From assembly GCF_020991125.1 (NCBI RefSeq), contig NZ_CP087715.1, positions 4,131,501 to 4,195,500 of the forward strand: a stretch of 64,000 nucleotides of DNA. Reading direction: 5' to 3'. The translations under genes and the position numbers were made by a program. The notes under the pieces are model-generated. The model ran no database searches. It was not told where the DNA came from and saw only the letters and a program-made list of their open reading frames with translations. Below, in pieces: positions 26,652 through 36,089 of the stretch (positions are counted from its first letter, which is position 1; each line of letters starts with the position of its first letter). Source of the DNA: Microbulbifer celer (GTDB lineage: Bacteria; Pseudomonadota; Gammaproteobacteria; Pseudomonadales; Cellvibrionaceae).

Positions 26652-27389
26652 ATGCAAGGTGCGCGACTTTACCAACAGGTGGCAGAAAAGCTGGCCGCCG
26701 CGATTGCTGCGGGAGATTACCCTGCTGGCACTCGGTTGCCTGCCGAGCGCAAGCTCGCGGAGCGCTTTGATGTCAGCCGTCCCACCGTGCGCGAAGCGAT
26801 TATCGCGCTGGAGCTGGCGGGCTGCGTGGAAGTGAAAGGCGGCTCCGGGGTCTATGTGACCGACTCCGAGGCAGGTGGTTTCTCTGCGTCCGAGACCGAT
26901 ATCGGTGCATTCGAGATTCTGCAGGCGCGGATCATGTTCGAAAGTGAGGCTGCCGGCCTCGCCGCGCGGGAAATGACCGACCAGGAAGTGCAGGAGCTGG
27001 AGGAAATTCTGCAGGAAATGGTCACCGAGAACGCCACCGACTCTTCCGCGGAAGTGGCGGATGAGAAATTCCACCTGCATATCGCCCGCGGCACCCATAA
27101 CGATGCCGTAGTTTCAGTCTGTGAGCATCTGTGGAAGCTGCGCAACAGCTCTTCTGTGTCCGCGCGGATTCTGGAGAAGGTGCGTCAGGTAGGTTCCAAG
27201 CCCCGCATCGAAGAGCACCAGGTCATTCTGCAGGCAATTAAAAAGCGCGATTCCGAAGCGGCACGCAACGCCATGCGTGATCACCTGCAGCGTGTGGTTC
27301 AGCAGTTGCTGGATGCTACCGAGGCCGAGGCCCTGGAGGCCGCGCGCCGCGAAGTCAGTGCCGCGCGTCAGCGCTTTGCGCTGCCCTGA
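26652..27389 (+). CDS. FadR-type GntR regulator of hexuronate genes (UxuR/ExuR-like)
   Basis: A 245-residue regulator with an N-terminal winged helix (about 5-70, LPAERKLAERFDVSRPTVREAI) and a C-terminal FCD ligand-binding domain (about 90-225, with DEKFHLHIARGTHND supplying likely metal ligands). It is divergent from uxaA and precedes the pectin genes. Known UxuR/ExuR proteins bind sites close to TTGGTATACCAA and respond to hexuronates; the same kind of palindrome is repeated in this region, so it is the best candidate for the local regulator. AGGAG precedes both a TTG at 26649 and the ATG at 26652; I use the ATG. Confidence 0.8.
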   Translation: MQGARLYQQVAEKLAAAIAAGDYPAGTRLPAERKLAERFDVSRPTVREAIIALELAGCVEVKGGSGVYVTDSEAGGFSASETDIGAFEILQARIMFESEAAGLAAREMTDQEVQELEEILQEMVTENATDSSAEVADEKFHLHIARGTHNDAVVSVCEHLWKLRNSSSVSARILEKVRQVGSKPRIEEHQVILQAIKKRDSEAARNAMRDHLQRVVQQLLDATEAEALEAARREVSAARQRFALP

Positions 27390-27420
27390 GCGCTAACCGC
27401 GGATTCTTCTTCAATATAGA

Positions 27421-27442
27421 AAGGCGCCCACCGGCGCCTTTT
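27421..27442 (+). terminator. Rho-independent terminator of the regulator gene
   Basis: AAGGCGCC-CACC-GGCGCCTT followed by TT and a pyrimidine-rich stretch, 31 bases after the regulator stop. Confidence 0.75.
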
Positions 27443-27639
27443 CCTTTCTGCCCCTAGCCTCCCTTTTACGCGGTCTTTTCTCTTTTTCACTGTCGCACTT
27501 TTCCATTTCTATTATTCCCCCAGTTGGGGCCTGAGCCCGCGCAAGCGCGCTTTCAGAGCCCGGAACTGCGCCGAATTCGGACTCTTCTGGTTGTGAATTG
27601 CGCCACTGCCCGGGATCGGAATTGATTGCCCCCTCAAAA

Positions 27640-27684
27640 TTGGTATGACAGTATTGTCAGAATTTGAATTCTGGTCTTGCCAGA
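27640..27684. promoter_or_regulatory. Operator-like sites upstream of the first GH28 gene
   Basis: TTGGTATGACAGT (27640-27652) and the palindrome TCTGG-TCTTG-CCAGA (27670-27684) match the TGGT-N3-(A/G)CCA pattern. They lie 65-109 bases before the GH28 start. The rest of the gap after the regulator terminator shows only short GC-rich palindromes. Confidence 0.5.
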
Positions 27685-27748
27685 TTGCGGGCATGACCGA
27701 TGTGATGATGACCAAATCCAGTAAAACAATAACTCTCGGGAGGCTTTT

Positions 27749-29188
27749 ATGACCGGATTCAACCGGCGCACGTTCCTTCAATCCATGGTGGCTGTCGCCG
27801 CCGTGCCCGCTGCTCCGCAGTTTGCTTCACAGGCGCTCGCCATGAGCCGGCCGCCCCGAGCGCAGTACAACGGCCCCTGGGGCCGGGTGCCAGAGATACT
27901 GTCTGCGATCAAACTGCCGGAAATCCCCGCGCGGGATTTCAACCTGAAAGAGTTTGGTGCCAAAGGCGAGAACGAAGATGCCAGTGCGTTCTTCGCTCGC
28001 GCGGTTGAAGAGGCGCGCAAGGCCGGTGGTGGCCGCATCGTGGTGCCGGCGGGCAAGTATCGTACCGGCCCCATCCATCTGGTTTCCAATACCGAGCTGC
28101 ACGTTGCCGAAGGGGCGGAGATCCACTTTATCCCGGAACCCGAGCGCTATCTGCCGGCGGTGAAAACCCGCTGGGAGGGCCTGGAGATGATGGGCTATTC
28201 CCCCCTGATCTACGCCCACAAGGCCGATAACGTCGCATTGACCGGCAAGGGCCTGATTGACGGCGGCGCCGATTGCGATACCTGGTGGCCGTGGAAGGGG
28301 AAAAATGGCAAGTGCGATAACAGTAGCAATGAAGGTGACACCCAGCATCCCGCGCGTGCGGCGTTGATGGAAGATGCGGAAAACCATGTTCCAGTGGAAG
28401 ACCGTCACTACGGTGAGGGTTCCTTCCTGCGTCCCCCGCTGGTGCAGTTTTACGAATGTAACAATGTACTCATCGAAGGCGTCACCCTGGAAAATTCTCC
28501 GTTCTGGGTGGTGCACCCGGTGCTGTGTATCGGTGTCACCGTGCGCAATATCACTACGCGCAGTCACGGCCCCAACTCCGATGGTTGTGACCCGGAATCC
28601 TGCAAAAACGTGCTGATCGAAGGTTGTCTGTTTGATAACGGCGACGACTGTATCGCGATCAAGTCCGGCCGTAACGCAGATGGCCGTCGGGTCAATGTGC
28701 CCACCGAGAATGTGGTGGTGCGGAACTGTCGGATGCGCGACGGTCACGGCGGTCTGGTGCTCGGCAGTGAGATCTCCGGCGGTGTGCGCAACGTGTTCCT
28801 GGAGGACTGTGTGATGAGCAGCCCCAATCTGGATCGCGGTCTGCGTATCAAGACCAATGCCATGCGCGGCGGCAATATCCACGATATCTATGTACGTAAC
28901 CTGACCATTGGTCAGGTCAAAGACGTGATAGTGATCAACTTCTTCTACGAAGAAGGGGATAACGGCGACTTCGATCCGAATGTGTACAACATTCAGGTTG
29001 AAAACCTCACTTGTGAACAGGCCGAGCGCGCTTTCCACGTGCGCGGCTTTGCCCGTGCCCCCATTCGCGGTCTGCAGATCTCCAACAGCCGGATCAAACA
29101 GGCGGGCTCTCTCGGTGTAATTGAAGAGGTAACTGGTCTGACCGTTGATGATGTGCAGATTAACGGTAAACCCTATCAGCCGAGCTGA
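27749..29188 (+). CDS. Exo-polygalacturonase-like GH28 with Tat signal
   Basis: Hydrolyses galacturonic acid residues from pectin-derived oligomers, probably in the periplasm. The 479 residues begin with a twin-arginine signal (NRRTFLQSMVAVAAV, residues 5-19). The right-handed beta-helix carries the full GH28 active site: NSDGCD (Asn276, Asp278), GDDC (Asp299, Asp300), GHGG (His333) and RIK (Arg366, Lys368). The SPFWVVHPV and LVLGSEISGG stretches fit bacterial exo-acting members. Followed by a TonB-dependent receptor on the same strand after 239 bases. Confidence 0.9.
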   Translation: MTGFNRRTFLQSMVAVAAVPAAPQFASQALAMSRPPRAQYNGPWGRVPEILSAIKLPEIPARDFNLKEFGAKGENEDASAFFARAVEEARKAGGGRIVVPAGKYRTGPIHLVSNTELHVAEGAEIHFIPEPERYLPAVKTRWEGLEMMGYSPLIYAHKADNVALTGKGLIDGGADCDTWWPWKGKNGKCDNSSNEGDTQHPARAALMEDAENHVPVEDRHYGEGSFLRPPLVQFYECNNVLIEGVTLENSPFWVVHPVLCIGVTVRNITTRSHGPNSDGCDPESCKNVLIEGCLFDNGDDCIAIKSGRNADGRRVNVPTENVVVRNCRMRDGHGGLVLGSEISGGVRNVFLEDCVMSSPNLDRGLRIKTNAMRGGNIHDIYVRNLTIGQVKDVIVINFFYEEGDNGDFDPNVYNIQVENLTCEQAERAFHVRGFARAPIRGLQISNSRIKQAGSLGVIEEVTGLTVDDVQINGKPYQPS

Positions 29189-29368
29189 TCTATTTGTGAT
29201 TCAATAATACTAAATTGGTCAGCAGTCCACCGCGAGTGCTGGCCAGGCCAAGGATGGCGCGACATTCTCCTGATTGAGACCCAAATAGCTACGGAATCTG
29301 TAAATTGGTCAGTCAGAAAGTTGCCAGTTGGTAATCCGTGTGAGAATATCGGCATGCTTTGATAATAA

Positions 29369-29397
29369 GCGGTATTACCAAAAACAGGTATTACCAA
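29369..29397. promoter_or_regulatory. Tandem GGTATTACCAA operators upstream of a TonB receptor
   Basis: GCGGTATTACCAA (29369-29381) and CAGGTATTACCAA (29385-29397) are two near-identical copies 16 bases apart, 31 bases before the receptor start. Each contains the perfect palindrome GGTATTACC. Weaker TTGGT half-sites lie at 29215, 29305 and 29328, two of them in the repeated context TAAATTGGTCAG. Confidence 0.65.
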
Positions 29398-29427
29398 AAT
29401 AAAGACAATAAGCGGAGATGAGAGTCA

Positions 29428-32187
29428 ATGAAGACCTTCGAGCTGAAACCCCTTACGCTCGCAATGGCCATGATTGCAGTACCGGCCTTTGCGCAAGAAT
29501 CAACATCCAATGATCCTTCCCTGGAAGAAATCACTGTAACTGGTAGTTACGCCGGCAGTCTGGCGAAAGCTCTGGACACCAAGCGCGACTCTGCCGGTAT
29601 GGTCGATTCCATCCTGGCGGAAGACATTGCTGACTTCCCGGACCAGAACCTCGCGGAATCCCTGCAGCGCATTCCCGGCGTTACGATTGATCGCGACGGT
29701 GGCCAGGGACGTGAAATTACCGTTCGCGGCCTGAATTCCACCTTTACCCGTGTCCAGATCAACGGCATGCAGGCACAGTCTCTGTCCGCCGGTTCCAACG
29801 GCGTACAGACCAGCCGTGGCTTCGACTTCAATGTGTTTGCCTCCGAGCTGTTCAACCGCCTGGACGTTTACAAGTCCACTTCTGCAGAGCTGGAAGAGGG
29901 TTCTCTGGGGGCGACCGTTGCCCTGCGCACCGCGCGCCCGTTCGATTACGACCCCGTCACCGTGGTAGCCAATGTCCAGGGCAGCTACAACGACGGCAGT
30001 GAAGAATTTACTCCGCGTACCTCCGCACTGGTGAGCTTGACCAACGAAGAGCAGACTCTGGGAGCGCTCTTTTCCGTTGCTTTCTCCGAGCGCAATGTAT
30101 TCGGTTACGGTGCTGACACCGGTCGTTGGGCCAACGATGACTTTGCCAGCTGTACTGCCTGTGACAGCGAAGCGGAATTCGACCAGGTCAAAAGCGCACA
30201 GCATCCGCGTATCCCGCGTTACATGAACCGCAACTACACCGAGGATCGCCTGGGTATAACCTCTTCTCTGCAGTGGCAGATCGCGGACTCCACGCTGCTG
30301 AGCTTCGATGGTCTCTACTCCAACTTGGATTCTGAGCGTACCGAACCGAACATCAACCCAATCTCTCTGGCGCGTACCGGTGACACCGGTAACGCTGAAA
30401 CCGATATTGCGGCTTACACTATCGACGGTAACAACAACCTGATTACCGCAACCATGGACGGCGTCGATACCCGCGCGGAGAACTTCCTCGCCGACTGGAC
30501 CTCCGAGTTTGCTCAGTACTCCCTGTCTCTGGAGCACGACTTCAGCGACGATTTCCGTATGACTATCCTCGCCGGTGGATCCAACTCCCAGCTGGATAAC
30601 CGCGAAAGCACCCTGGTGCTGGAACACTTCAGCGAAGACGACCCCCGTCGCATGATCGATTACGCGGAGTCCAACGACACCGTAACTTACGACTACTCCA
30701 ACATGACTTCCCCGGAAATCATGTTCGGTTTTGATACCACCGACCCAGCGAATTGGGAGCTGTCAGAAATTCGCGATCGCCTGTACGACGCCGAGTCCTC
30801 CGCTTCCACTTTCCGCATTGACCTGGACTACATGCTGAACGACGCGGTGACCCTGCGCGGTGGTGTAACCCAGAAGTCTTACGGTTATGACATTACCGGT
30901 CTGCGCGCGGATACTTCACTCTCCGGAGCGGATGAGCGTGACGGTGTTGCTGACGGCGAGGCCTGCGGCATTGGCTCCACCATCACCAGCGATATGGGCA
31001 ATGTTGCCAGTCCCACAGGTGTGCCTTACTTCAAAGGTGACCTTGCTCTGGTGGATCAGGCGCTGGCAAGTGGCTGCTGGCCGCACTCAGTACGTCCCGG
31101 TGACACCCGTGAGGTAGAGGAAGATAGCCTGGGTGTATACGCACAGCTGGACTTTGATACTGATCTTGCCGGTCGCCGGCTTCACGGTAACGTGGGTGTG
31201 CGCAGTGTAGAAACCGAATTGACCTCTACTGGTGTGACAGTCTACGACGATGCAAACGGTGTTGAACAAACAGAAAATGTGACTGTCGAGAACGATTACC
31301 GTGACACCCTGCCTTCGCTGAATGTGGCCTACGAGTTGCTCGACGATGTAGTTATACGTGGTAGTGCCGCTAAAGTGATGTCCCGCCCGAACCTGGGTAC
31401 TTTGAGCCCGGGAGGGAGTGTCGGTATCTTCGGCCAACCGAAAGTAAGCTACGGCAACCCATTCATCGAGCCGTTCCGCGCCAAGGCCTATGACCTGGGT
31501 GCCGAGTGGTACTTTGCCGAAAATGCCGTGGTGTCAGTGGCCTACTTTGTGAAGGACATCGATTCCCTGCCGATTGGGCAGACAGACTACGGCGTCTCCT
31601 GGGCCGAGATCGGTCTGCCGGACAGCTTGCTGGGTGCTGAGTACGAGAACCTGCACAACTCAAACGATTTCGAAGTCAGCCGCACTGTAAATGGTAAAGA
31701 AGGTGGCGACCTGGACGGTTGGGAACTGCAGTACCAGCAGCCGCTGACCTTCCTGCCGGGGCCGGACTGGGTACGCAACTTCGGTATTATCGCCAACCTG
31801 ACCAAGGTGAGCTCCGAGGTGACCTACAACGCTGGTGAAGATGATGAGTTCAAAGGCCCGCTGAGTGGCCAGTCCGACGATTCCTCGAATTTCACGTTGT
31901 ACTGGGAAGATGATGCCTTCTCCGCGCGTATTTCCATGGCGAACCGCGGTGAGTATTCCACCCGCCCGCAAGAGTTCAATCAAGAGGACAGACGTTATGT
32001 GGATGCGACTACTTTTGTTGACTTCTCTGCCAGCTACCGTGTAACCGACAACCTCAAGGTCAACTTCGAGGCAATCAACCTCACCGATGAGCCGATCTTT
32101 GCCTACATGGACCCGAGCGCCAAGCGCATCATCAACGAGATCAGCACTGGCTCTCAGTACTTCGTAGGTGCGCAGTACAAGTTCTGA
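29428..32187 (+). CDS. TonB-dependent outer-membrane receptor
   Basis: Energy-coupled outer-membrane transporter, here probably for pectin oligosaccharides. The 919 residues start with a signal peptide (cleavage after AFA, about residue 23), then a plug domain (about 33-190, with LEEITVTGSY, LAESLQRIPGVTIDRDGG, ITVRGLNS) and a large beta-barrel ending in the aromatic residue Phe (AQYKF). The EEITVTGSY segment and the DTKRDSAGMVDSI stretch are typical of carbohydrate-type receptors of marine Gammaproteobacteria. Shine-Dalgarno GGAG; tandem operator sites lie just upstream. Confidence 0.92.
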   Translation: MKTFELKPLTLAMAMIAVPAFAQESTSNDPSLEEITVTGSYAGSLAKALDTKRDSAGMVDSILAEDIADFPDQNLAESLQRIPGVTIDRDGGQGREITVRGLNSTFTRVQINGMQAQSLSAGSNGVQTSRGFDFNVFASELFNRLDVYKSTSAELEEGSLGATVALRTARPFDYDPVTVVANVQGSYNDGSEEFTPRTSALVSLTNEEQTLGALFSVAFSERNVFGYGADTGRWANDDFASCTACDSEAEFDQVKSAQHPRIPRYMNRNYTEDRLGITSSLQWQIADSTLLSFDGLYSNLDSERTEPNINPISLARTGDTGNAETDIAAYTIDGNNNLITATMDGVDTRAENFLADWTSEFAQYSLSLEHDFSDDFRMTILAGGSNSQLDNRESTLVLEHFSEDDPRRMIDYAESNDTVTYDYSNMTSPEIMFGFDTTDPANWELSEIRDRLYDAESSASTFRIDLDYMLNDAVTLRGGVTQKSYGYDITGLRADTSLSGADERDGVADGEACGIGSTITSDMGNVASPTGVPYFKGDLALVDQALASGCWPHSVRPGDTREVEEDSLGVYAQLDFDTDLAGRRLHGNVGVRSVETELTSTGVTVYDDANGVEQTENVTVENDYRDTLPSLNVAYELLDDVVIRGSAAKVMSRPNLGTLSPGGSVGIFGQPKVSYGNPFIEPFRAKAYDLGAEWYFAENAVVSVAYFVKDIDSLPIGQTDYGVSWAEIGLPDSLLGAEYENLHNSNDFEVSRTVNGKEGGDLDGWELQYQQPLTFLPGPDWVRNFGIIANLTKVSSEVTYNAGEDDEFKGPLSGQSDDSSNFTLYWEDDAFSARISMANRGEYSTRPQEFNQEDRRYVDATTFVDFSASYRVTDNLKVNFEAINLTDEPIFAYMDPSAKRIINEISTGSQYFVGAQYKF

Positions 32188-32205
32188 GTACTTGTTGCCA
32201 AGTGA

Positions 32206-32340
32206 CATCAGGCGCGGCGTCCCGTCGCGCCTGATGATCACGGGAAAGCTGTGAAGATGTAGAAGTACCCGAACGGCCGAGTGCAGGAATCAGCCAGTCA
32301 CATGGACAGGATCGATTCGTCGTTGCGCTCGGCCGTTTTT
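32206..32340 (+). terminator. Two stem-loops after the TonB receptor
   Basis: CATCAGGCGCG/CGCGCCTGATG (32206-32236) is a perfect 11-base stem without a T-run. AACGGCCGAG (32272-32281) pairs with CTCGGCCGTT near 32329-32338, followed by T residues, with a large loop. Together they probably end or attenuate the receptor transcript. A weak CTGGTAACCCAAA operator-like site lies at 32362-32374 before the next gene. Confidence 0.55.
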
Positions 32341-32401
32341 CAATCTGGCTCTGAATAAGGGCTGGTAACCCAAAACAATAACCGGATTCGTGGAGATGTC
32401 T

Positions 32402-34921
32402 GTGAAACTGTTTGACAAGCCCTACCGCAAGTTTGGCCTCAACGCTGTTGCCTTTGCCCTGACGGCCGCAACGCTCGCCGCGTGCGGCGAAAAAACTGCC
32501 CAGACGCCTGAAGTTCAGGCCGGTAAGGACAATGCCGCAGAGGAAGCGGATAAGCCCAGCGCCATCGCACGGCTGGAGCTTTCCAACCCCTCCGCATTCC
32601 CGCGGCAGGATGAAGCGGTTTATCTCAGTTACTACGAACTCGGATTGGAACAGGGGTTCGCATCGCCGATTGCGGTGTGGAACCAGGCGGAAGTCATTCC
32701 GACCCAGGCCATCGATAAAGATGCCGATGGTAATAAAGACGGGATTATATTCACCGTGGATGTCGCGGTGGATGAAACGCTCAAGCTACGTATCGCCCAA
32801 GCGGATGCGCCCACAGAATCCGCCAAGCTCACTCAGGCGGAAATCTCCCACAAGGTGGGTGGCGAGTGGGAAGAACGTGAATACAAGGGCGGCAGCTTCC
32901 AGAATGTGAGTGCGCTGGACGTACCGGAAGAACACACCGACCACTCTTACTTCATTCGGTATGAAGGCCCGGGTATCGAGTCCGACCTGGTCGGATACCG
33001 TGTGTACCTGGATTGGCGCAACGGTTTTGATATTTTCGGTAAGCAGGTGCGCGAACCTGTACTGCAAGGCGTGGGTCAGGACGGATTTGACTCCTACCAC
33101 GAGCCAGCAGACTGGGGCATGGATATTCTCAAAGTCGGCAGTGCTGTCGGTGTCGGTGGCTACGGCTACTGGGATGGCGAAAAGGTGATTCGTGTCAGTG
33201 ATGTACAGGACTGGCGTACCGAAATCACTGAGAACGGCGATCTCTACTCCGCATTCAAAATCGACTACAAAGGCTGGAAGCCGGTCGAAGGTAAAGAGAC
33301 CGACCTGAGTGCGGTGCTCTCCATGCACGCCGGCAGTCGCTTGGTGGAGGTGAATGCAAAAACTTCCCGGGAGCTGGATGATCTGGTGGCGGGCATCGTC
33401 GACCACGAAGGCACCGAGCTGATTGTTGGTGATATGGATATTACCGGCCACGCCTACACCTATATCGCCACTTACGGCCCCCAGAGCCTGGATGGCAGTA
33501 ATCTGGGAATGGCGGTGCTGGCCAAGCGCAAGGACATTAAAGAAGTCACCAGCGACGAGCACAACCAGGTGGCGGTGCTGAAGCCGCGCGCTAACGAAAT
33601 CCAGTACTACTTCCTCGCCGCATGGGAAAAAGAGGTCGCCAGCGAGCACGGCCCCATCAAAACCAAAGCGGAATTTGAAACCTATCTCGAGCAGGAAGCC
33701 GAGAAGCTCACCATGCCGCTGCGTCAGCGCCTGACCACGGCTAAAAGCGAAGCCGCCATCGAGCAGCCACTGACTGCCCAGGTGGCACTGAACTGGAGCA
33801 AGCGCCTGGCGGATTCCGAGCTGGAGCGCAAGACGCTGGATTATCGCTTCGGTGGATTTGACCATATTCGCAAACGTCCATCCTACTTCGAGTACACCAC
33901 CGGTATGGTGATGCAGGCTTACGATGAGCTGAACCAGGTGGCACCGGAAGCCCGGTATGCCGACGCCGTACATACGGTGATGGATTCCTTTGTCAACGAA
34001 GACGGCTCCATCAACGGTTACGTACAGGAAAAGTACAATATCGACAGCATCCGCGCCGGTACCATGTTGCTGCGCCTGTACGAGCGCAACCACAATGAAA
34101 GCTACAAAAAAGCCGTCGATACGTTGTTTGAGCAACTGGAAAACCATCCCCGTACTTCCGAGGGTGCCTTCTGGCACAAGAAGCGCTACCCCTACCAGGT
34201 ATGGCTGGATGGCGTTTACATGGGCATTCCATTCCTCGCCCACTACGAACAGCTGATGCACGAAGAACCCAACGTGGACGAAGTGCTGGCGGAATTCAAA
34301 GTGGTCAACGAGATTCTGAAAGATCCACAAACCGGCCTCTACTACCACGCATGGGATGAAAAACGTGAACAGGTATGGGCAGACAAAGAAACCGGTCTTT
34401 CCGGTTACCACTGGGCACGCGGTATGGGCTGGCTGGCCATGGCGCTGGTGGACGTACTGGACTTTATTCCGCAGGAAAATACCGAAGAGCGTCAGTATCT
34501 GCTGAACATGATTTCCGAAATCGCACCGGTGATCGAAAAGTACCAGGATGCGGAAACCGGAACCTGGTGGCAGATCATCGACAAGCCCGCTGAGCGCGGC
34601 AACTACCGCGAGTCCACCGCCAGCACCATGTTCACCTATTTCTTCGCCAAGGCGCTGAATCAGGGTTACCTGCCAAAAGGTAAATATCTGGATACCGCCA
34701 AGAAAGCGTATCAGGGGCTGCTGGACGAGTTTGTCCAGGTCCACGCCGACGGCACCATCAGCATCACCGATATGTGTCAGGTGGCGGGGCTGGGTTACGG
34801 TCGCGATGGCAGCTACGAGTACTACATGAGCGAGCCGATTTACGACGACGACCCCAAAGGTACCGCGCCGTTTATCACCTCCGGTGTGGAAATGTACAAA
34901 CTGCTGAAATCTGAATCTTAA
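32402..34921 (+). CDS. DUF4861-GH105 fusion lipoprotein (unsaturated galacturonyl hydrolase)
   Basis: A protein of about 839 residues. The signal ends in a lipobox, LAAC (Cys28), so it is a lipoprotein. Residues about 55-430 match the DUF4861 family (beta-sandwich type, often found beside pectin genes). Residues about 455-839 form an alpha/alpha-barrel of the GH105 type (RYPYQVWLDGVYMGIPFLAHY, GYHWARGMGWLAMAL, ESTASTMFTYFFAKAL), which cleaves unsaturated uronic acid from the non-reducing end of lyase products. GGAG at 32392-32395 fits the GTG at 32402; the ATG at 32396 directly abuts it. Its product feeds KduI, encoded next. Confidence 0.82.
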   Translation: MKLFDKPYRKFGLNAVAFALTAATLAACGEKTAQTPEVQAGKDNAAEEADKPSAIARLELSNPSAFPRQDEAVYLSYYELGLEQGFASPIAVWNQAEVIPTQAIDKDADGNKDGIIFTVDVAVDETLKLRIAQADAPTESAKLTQAEISHKVGGEWEEREYKGGSFQNVSALDVPEEHTDHSYFIRYEGPGIESDLVGYRVYLDWRNGFDIFGKQVREPVLQGVGQDGFDSYHEPADWGMDILKVGSAVGVGGYGYWDGEKVIRVSDVQDWRTEITENGDLYSAFKIDYKGWKPVEGKETDLSAVLSMHAGSRLVEVNAKTSRELDDLVAGIVDHEGTELIVGDMDITGHAYTYIATYGPQSLDGSNLGMAVLAKRKDIKEVTSDEHNQVAVLKPRANEIQYYFLAAWEKEVASEHGPIKTKAEFETYLEQEAEKLTMPLRQRLTTAKSEAAIEQPLTAQVALNWSKRLADSELERKTLDYRFGGFDHIRKRPSYFEYTTGMVMQAYDELNQVAPEARYADAVHTVMDSFVNEDGSINGYVQEKYNIDSIRAGTMLLRLYERNHNESYKKAVDTLFEQLENHPRTSEGAFWHKKRYPYQVWLDGVYMGIPFLAHYEQLMHEEPNVDEVLAEFKVVNEILKDPQTGLYYHAWDEKREQVWADKETGLSGYHWARGMGWLAMALVDVLDFIPQENTEERQYLLNMISEIAPVIEKYQDAETGTWWQIIDKPAERGNYRESTASTMFTYFFAKALNQGYLPKGKYLDTAKKAYQGLLDEFVQVHADGTISITDMCQVAGLGYGRDGSYEYYMSEPIYDDDPKGTAPFITSGVEMYKLLKSES

Positions 34922-34968
34922 TTTACCCGAAAGCGAGTAGAGCGTGCATCAATGGTAGATGCGAAGGG

Positions 34969-35076
34969 TTTGATGGGCGGGGCCTACTCGCGAGACCTTC
35001 TAAAACAGGGACGTTTTAGAAGAGCCCCCATGGATGGGTTCACGGCGTGTCTCGCGAGTAGGCCCCGCCCAGCAAA
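34969..35076. repeat. Intergenic palindromic element F (forward orientation)
   Basis: Outer arms at 34969-34995 and 35050-35076 pair at 26 of 27 positions and end inward in GCGAGA/TCTCGC. Hairpin 1 is TTCTAAAAC-AGGGA-C-GTTTTAGAA (34998-35021); hairpin 2 is CC-CATGGATG-GG (35027-35038). The interior equals element E except in the hairpin 1 stem, where both sides changed together. It sits between the GH105 fusion gene and kduI on the same strand. Confidence 0.87.
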
Positions 35077-35136
35077 GCCGCCAAGAAACTGCCTGCAACG
35101 CTCCTTATGCTACGACGTACAAACAGGGGAATAGCA

Positions 35137-35979
35137 ATGCCAACTGAATTTGAAGAGCGCTTTGCCAGTCACCCGAGTGACTATGTGAACTACGATACCG
35201 ACCGTCTGCGTGAAGAGTTCCTCGTGCCGAAACTGTTCGAAGCGGACACGGTGCGCCTCACTTACACCCATGTGGATCGCATGATTGTGGGCGGCATCAT
35301 GCCAGTGGAAAAAACCGTACAGCTGGAGACCGTGGAAGCCCTGCGTTCCGAGTATTTTCTGGAACGCCGTGAGCTCGGGCTCATCAATATCGGTGGCTCC
35401 GGAACGGTGGAAGTGGATGGCAAGGTGCACGAAATCGGCCACAAGGAAGCCCTCTACGTGGGACGTGGTTCCGTTGACGTGAAACTGCGTAGTGCGGATA
35501 AATCCAAACCCGCCAAGTTCTACTTAAATTCCGCACCGGCACACTGTGCCTACCCGACGGTAAAAGTGACCAAGCTCGAGGCCAATGTCATGGAGCGGGG
35601 TGCCAGTGAGACCTGTAACCAGCGGGTGATCAACCAGCTGCTGGTGAATGGTGTCATCCAGACCTGCCAACTGCAGATGGGTATGACCGAGCTGGCACCG
35701 GGCAGCGTCTGGAATACCATGCCGGCCCACACCCACAGTCGGCGCATGGAAGCCTACATGTATTTCAATGTGCCGGAGGATCAAGCGGTGTGCCATTTCA
35801 TGGGCCCGCCGCAGCATACCCGGACCCTCTGGATGCACAACGAGCAGGCGGTGATCTCGCCCACCTGGTCTCTGCACTCCGGCGTGGGTACCGCCAACTA
35901 CACCTTTATCTGGGGAATGGCGGGGGAAAACCTGGATTACGACGATATGGATTTTGTGCAGCCCCACGAGTTGCGCTGA
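35137..35979 (+). CDS. kduI: 5-dehydro-4-deoxy-D-glucuronate isomerase
   Basis: Cytoplasmic zinc isomerase converting 5-keto-4-deoxyuronate (from unsaturated galacturonate) to 2,5-diketo-3-deoxygluconate. The 280 residues match the family length (278 in E. coli). The cupin-type metal site is in MPAHTHSRRMEAYMYF. GGGGAA precedes the ATG at 35137. First of a co-directional set with kduD, a GH28 gene and a TonB receptor. Confidence 0.94.
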   Translation: MPTEFEERFASHPSDYVNYDTDRLREEFLVPKLFEADTVRLTYTHVDRMIVGGIMPVEKTVQLETVEALRSEYFLERRELGLINIGGSGTVEVDGKVHEIGHKEALYVGRGSVDVKLRSADKSKPAKFYLNSAPAHCAYPTVKVTKLEANVMERGASETCNQRVINQLLVNGVIQTCQLQMGMTELAPGSVWNTMPAHTHSRRMEAYMYFNVPEDQAVCHFMGPPQHTRTLWMHNEQAVISPTWSLHSGVGTANYTFIWGMAGENLDYDDMDFVQPHELR

Positions 35980-35990
35980 TATTTCTGAGC

Positions 35991-36070
35991 GGTGGGTGCG
36001 CTGTGCTTATCCACCCTGCTGAAATGGTTTCCCATATCCCCGTAGGGTAGATAAGCGCAGCAGATCTACC
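35991..36070. repeat. Dispersed GTGGATAAGCGCAGC-type inverted repeat
   Basis: GGTGGGTGCGCTGTGCTTATCCACCCT (arm at 35991-36017) faces an imperfect reverse complement ending GATCTACC (36044-36070) around a 26-base loop. This resembles the widespread proteobacterial intergenic sequence containing GTGGATAAGCGCAGCGCATCCACC. It separates kduI from kduD. Confidence 0.6.
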
Positions 36071-36089
36071 GAAAAACTGGAGTAAATTT

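Noticed and set aside
27500-27600. Possible small RNA with GC-rich hairpins after the regulator terminator
   Set aside because: Short palindromes are present but no promoter or terminator frames them; not enough to call.
29500-30627. Long minus-strand open frame opposite the first TonB receptor
   Set aside because: It is an antisense shadow: the receptor has a signal peptide, plug motifs and a C-terminal Phe, while the antisense frame has no recognisable domain. Similar shadows lie opposite the other large genes.
32786-34744. A 652-residue minus-strand frame opposite the GH105 fusion
   Set aside because: Antisense shadow of a strongly supported gene; composition is unlike a real protein and there is no start context.
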